Source of the DNA: Flavobacteriaceae bacterium Ga0077528
Lineage (GTDB): Bacteria; Bacteroidota; Bacteroidia; Flavobacteriales; Flavobacteriaceae
NCBI GenBank assembly: GCA_001464475.1
Contig: LNDX01000001.1
Span: 186,001-250,000, forward strand
DNA: 64,000 nucleotides
Direction of reading: 5' to 3'
Shown: piece after piece, positions 61,252 to 64,000 of the stretch
Layout of the letters: each line of letters begins with the position of its first letter
Numbering within the stretch: position 1 is the stretch's first letter
Notes under the pieces: generated by a model
Database searches by the model: none
What the model saw: only the letters and a program-made list of their open reading frames with translations
What the model was told of the DNA's origin: nothing
Position numbers and translations under genes: made by a program

Positions 61252-63024
61252 CTAAATTGAATCGCCTCGAAGTTTCCTATATTTTTTCTGCGAAGTTACA
61301 TAGTGAATACTGTCTTCATGTTTAGTGATAACTTCTTCATATAGTGGTTTTGCTTTTTCAACATCATTCAATTGATTGTAAATTTCAGCAGAATAAAATA
61401 AGGCCTCATCTATATAGATACATTCTTTAAAATTATCTAAAATCAACTTATAATTTGCCAAAGCAGCATTAGTTTCACCCAATTCTTCATAGATTTTTCC
61501 AATTCTTAATAAGGTTACGGGTTCGATAGCATCACCTTTATTTTCTTTTAAAATAGCTTGAAAAGCAGTGAGTGCATCTTGCTTTTTCTCTTGATATAAT
61601 AAAAAATCGGCGCGAGCAAATTTCTTTAAAGCAACTTGTGTCGAATCTTCTACAGTATTATCCGAAATTAAAAGAAATAAATCTAAAGCGTCATTAGCAA
61701 TCAACTGGGTTGAAGCCGATTTTAAAACTTTCAATTGGTGTTCTGCCCATTTAAAGTCAGCTTTAAAATAACTAGTTTTGGCTGTTTTTAGGCTTGCTTC
61801 TTGTCCAATAGGACTATTGTTAGCGTCATTCTCAATTTGCGAATAATAAATTAAGGCTTGATTGAATTTTTCTTCAAATAATAAAATATCTGCCAATTCC
61901 ATTTTAACTTCTGCTGCTTGATCTCTATTCAATGTCATTTCTAAAACGTTCTTCAAAATGACTTTTCCAGTTTCTGCATCTTTCATGTTAAATGTCACAA
62001 AATGTGCTTTAATTTTCAAAAGAGATAATGAAAAAGGACTAACACCAAACTCCTTTATCAAATTATCCAATTCAAGATTAATTGCTGGATAATCTTTAGG
62101 AAGCGCTTTATCAATTTTCATTTCCATTAAATAGGAATGTGATTGAATTTGCAAATCCAAATCTTTAGTGTTTTCTAATACAAAACCTAATATTTCTTTT
62201 GCAGCTTCTTGATCATTTTCTTCAATAGCTAATTGACCTAAATTTACAATGTTTGAAAAAGATTCTGGATTTCTTTTGTAAATGGCTTTTTCTTGAATAA
62301 AAGCTTTTCCATACTCCTTTTGTTGAACATAAAACCAACTCAAAAATTCATTCCAAAATATATCTTGATTTTTTTGAATTCTAACTAATAAAGCTTTCTT
62401 TAAAGCATCGTTAAAAGTTACATCTGTTTCTTCTGTTGTAAAACGAGATAACTGATTTTGAATCATAATCAAGTTTTGAGGATTGGTATATGCTTCTGTC
62501 AAGAACATATCAATCATCTTGTCTGTTTCGCCTTTCTGACCATAAAGCAAAGCCATTTGAAAATTAAAATTGAACTTAGGTTCCAACGAAACTGCTGTTT
62601 GATAAGCCAATAAAGCATAATCCACCAAAGCTTTTCTATCAAAAACATAGGCTATTTGATACACCTCACTTGGATTCTTCTTAATTTTATCAATAGCTTG
62701 ATCATAATACTTGTTGGCCTTTTCTTGATTTTTTTGGAGCTGATAATTATACCCTAATTCAACTAAGAAATTGCCTTGTTTATATTTGTCTAATCGTTCT
62801 TGAATAGCTTTTTCTGCCTTATCAAATTGCTGTAACTGCTGATAACATTCTACTGCTTTCTGAAAATAATTGAAATTATTAGGCTGTGCTTTTAGCAGTT
62901 CTTCATAACTTACCAAAGCCTTTTCAAACTCACCTCTATCAAAGTAGTTTAGCGCCAATTGTTCGTTTTGACCATGAACAAATAGTGATAAGAATATAAA
63001 TAATAAAGCAATGATTTTTTTCAT
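61252..63024 (-). CDS. Secreted TPR-repeat protein
   Basis: A 590-residue protein with a signal peptide (MKKIIALLFIFLSLFVHGQ). About ten TPR-type helical repeats cover most of the sequence, e.g. ALNYFDRGEFEKALVSYEELLKAQPNN (in parts: YFDRGEFEKALVSYEELL) near the N-terminus and TLLRIGKIYEELGETNAALANYK near residue 500. No other domain. It is a likely periplasmic scaffold. It starts one base after the stop of the upstream secreted protein, so the two are translationally coupled. Confidence 0.88.
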   Translation of the reverse strand: MKKIIALLFIFLSLFVHGQNEQLALNYFDRGEFEKALVSYEELLKAQPNNFNYFQKAVECYQQLQQFDKAEKAIQERLDKYKQGNFLVELGYNYQLQKNQEKANKYYDQAIDKIKKNPSEVYQIAYVFDRKALVDYALLAYQTAVSLEPKFNFNFQMALLYGQKGETDKMIDMFLTEAYTNPQNLIMIQNQLSRFTTEETDVTFNDALKKALLVRIQKNQDIFWNEFLSWFYVQQKEYGKAFIQEKAIYKRNPESFSNIVNLGQLAIEENDQEAAKEILGFVLENTKDLDLQIQSHSYLMEMKIDKALPKDYPAINLELDNLIKEFGVSPFSLSLLKIKAHFVTFNMKDAETGKVILKNVLEMTLNRDQAAEVKMELADILLFEEKFNQALIYYSQIENDANNSPIGQEASLKTAKTSYFKADFKWAEHQLKVLKSASTQLIANDALDLFLLISDNTVEDSTQVALKKFARADFLLYQEKKQDALTAFQAILKENKGDAIEPVTLLRIGKIYEELGETNAALANYKLILDNFKECIYIDEALFYSAEIYNQLNDVEKAKPLYEEVITKHEDSIHYVTSQKKYRKLRGDSI

Positions 63025-63732
63025 TTAATAATCAATTTCTGAATCAGTGGTTAAATCTTCAAGTTTTATCAGTTTTTCAATTTTAATGCTTTTCCAAGTT
63101 GTTTTTGGATTACTTTCTTCAAATTCGTTCATTCCTGTAATCAGTTCTTTCTTTTTTGATAGAAAATTAATACTCACCGAATTACTTTCACCTGTTGACC
63201 TGTGGAAACTATCTGAATCATATCCTATTAAAACAAAACTATTTTCTTGAAATCTAAATTTGTATGTTCTATCTGTTACATACCAACTACCACAGCTTAA
63301 CCAATAATGTAAGTCTATATTAAGAACGCCATTTTTAATTTCAATTCCGCCATTCTCGATAAATGGATCATCCAAACAAGGACTTTCTGAATCATCTTGC
63401 GAAGGAATAAATTTTTTATTGATACTTTTCAAAACATATTTTGAATCTGTTTTAAATAAAACCAACAAAAACCTTGGATTGACATTCAACGTGTCTTTTC
63501 CAAAACCTCCGTTTAAAACAATATTTTCTGTTGCAGTGTTTTCAATTACAAAGGCAACATCATTTATTTTATCTTTATTCAAATCGCCTTCTGACTTTGC
63601 AATAATCTTCCATTTTCTTGGAACAAAGTCAGTAATTAACTTTCCTTCTTTAGGAATAATTGGCTGGTTATTTTGTGAATTCACAAGGGTAACTGAAGCC
63701 AAAAAGAATAAATATAATAATTGTTTCATCAA
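63025..63732 (-). CDS. Secreted protein with VCBS/FG-GAP-like motif
   Basis: A 235-residue protein with a signal peptide (MMKQLLYLFFLASVTLVNS). The segment SEGDLNKDKINDVAFVIEN (about 48-66) is a calcium-binding-like FG-GAP/dockerin-style motif; the rest is not assigned. It lies just upstream of the TPR gene with no gap, so it is probably part of the same periplasmic process. Function is unknown. Confidence 0.75.
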   Translation of the reverse strand: MMKQLLYLFFLASVTLVNSQNNQPIIPKEGKLITDFVPRKWKIIAKSEGDLNKDKINDVAFVIENTATENIVLNGGFGKDTLNVNPRFLLVLFKTDSKYVLKSINKKFIPSQDDSESPCLDDPFIENGGIEIKNGVLNIDLHYWLSCGSWYVTDRTYKFRFQENSFVLIGYDSDSFHRSTGESNSVSINFLSKKKELITGMNEFEESNPKTTWKSIKIEKLIKLEDLTTDSEIDY

Positions 63733-63807
63733 ATACCTTTAAAAAACAATGTACTAAAGTAACACATTTTGTGCCAATTTAGTACATTATTTATATAAGA
63801 TTAACTT

Positions 63808-64000
<193 letters not shown>

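Overview
The window is a 64 kb piece of a Bacteroidota chromosome, almost certainly from a Flavobacteriaceae member close to Flavobacterium. The evidence is the AT-rich base composition, the recurrent promoter element TAnnTTTG with a TTG about 17-21 bases upstream, five secreted proteins with type IX secretion (T9SS) C-terminal sorting domains, many lipoproteins, Bacteroidota-specific families (DUF4270, GldH-like, SusC-type TonB receptor with a carboxypeptidase-regulatory N-domain) and the separated atpD-atpC pair. Nearly all genes are ordinary chromosomal genes; no prophage, integrase, IS transposase or CRISPR array was seen.

Layout. 1-4.2 kb: a galactan/galactose locus (two GH53 endo-galactanases, galM, a divergent GntR-type regulator with three ACCAGT boxes over the galM promoter). 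4.2-7.6 kb: tRNA-Leu(CAA), prs, ctc/rplY, pth and a small lipoprotein. 7.6-15.1 kb: three consecutive secreted zinc metalloproteases with T9SS tails. 15.2-17.3 kb: ribF and bioB. 17.4-22.4 kb: a giant T9SS surface protein. 22.5-27.9 kb: recX, then a biotin operon read leftwards (bioF, a DUF2007 protein, bioD, bioA and a beta-ketoacyl synthase). 28-28.9 kb: DUF2975, XRE regulator and a 56-residue membrane peptide. 28.9-30.8 kb: atpD-atpC. 31-35.4 kb: TonB receptor and SGNH lipoprotein. 35.7-40 kb: an operon of a stand-alone GT5-like domain, DUF4270 lipoprotein and glmS. 40-46.2 kb: panC, panD, flippase-like protein, pseudo-esterase, radA, GldH-like lipoprotein, Cys-motif protein. 46.2-49.7 kb: MuiA/DUF4139 protein, T9SS PQQ-type sugar dehydrogenase, cupin. 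49.7-57.7 kb: aldo/keto reductase, OmpA lipoprotein, zincin, exonuclease III, OlsF-like bifunctional acyltransferase, DUF2752, DUF4234, 2-hydroxyacid dehydrogenase. 57.7-58.3 kb: a repeat-rich non-coding island. 58.3-64 kb: mgtE, rsmA, a GIY-YIG nuclease gene, DUF4286, a TPR protein, a secreted protein and the end of serS.

The genes form a few functional groups: plant-galactan use (GH53, GH53, GalM under a GntR regulator); cofactor synthesis (bioF/D/A/B, ribF, panC/D, prs); cell-envelope building (glmS, OlsF, OmpA, lipoproteins); and secreted protein digestion (the T9SS metalloproteases).

The least expected signals are in the non-coding DNA. Short arrays of degenerate heptamers recur in intergenic gaps and once inside bioF. 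Two copies of one palindromic element lie 7 kb apart. A 208-bp nested inverted-repeat element resembles a MITE. A GIY-YIG nuclease gene sits between two inverted copies of one hairpin that differ by compensatory changes, and may be a small mobile unit. Other points worth checking are a dedicated ketosynthase ending the biotin operon, an esterase-fold protein whose nucleophilic serine position is Asp, a SusC-like signature inside a DUF4139 protein, and two genes whose expected start codon reads ATA.
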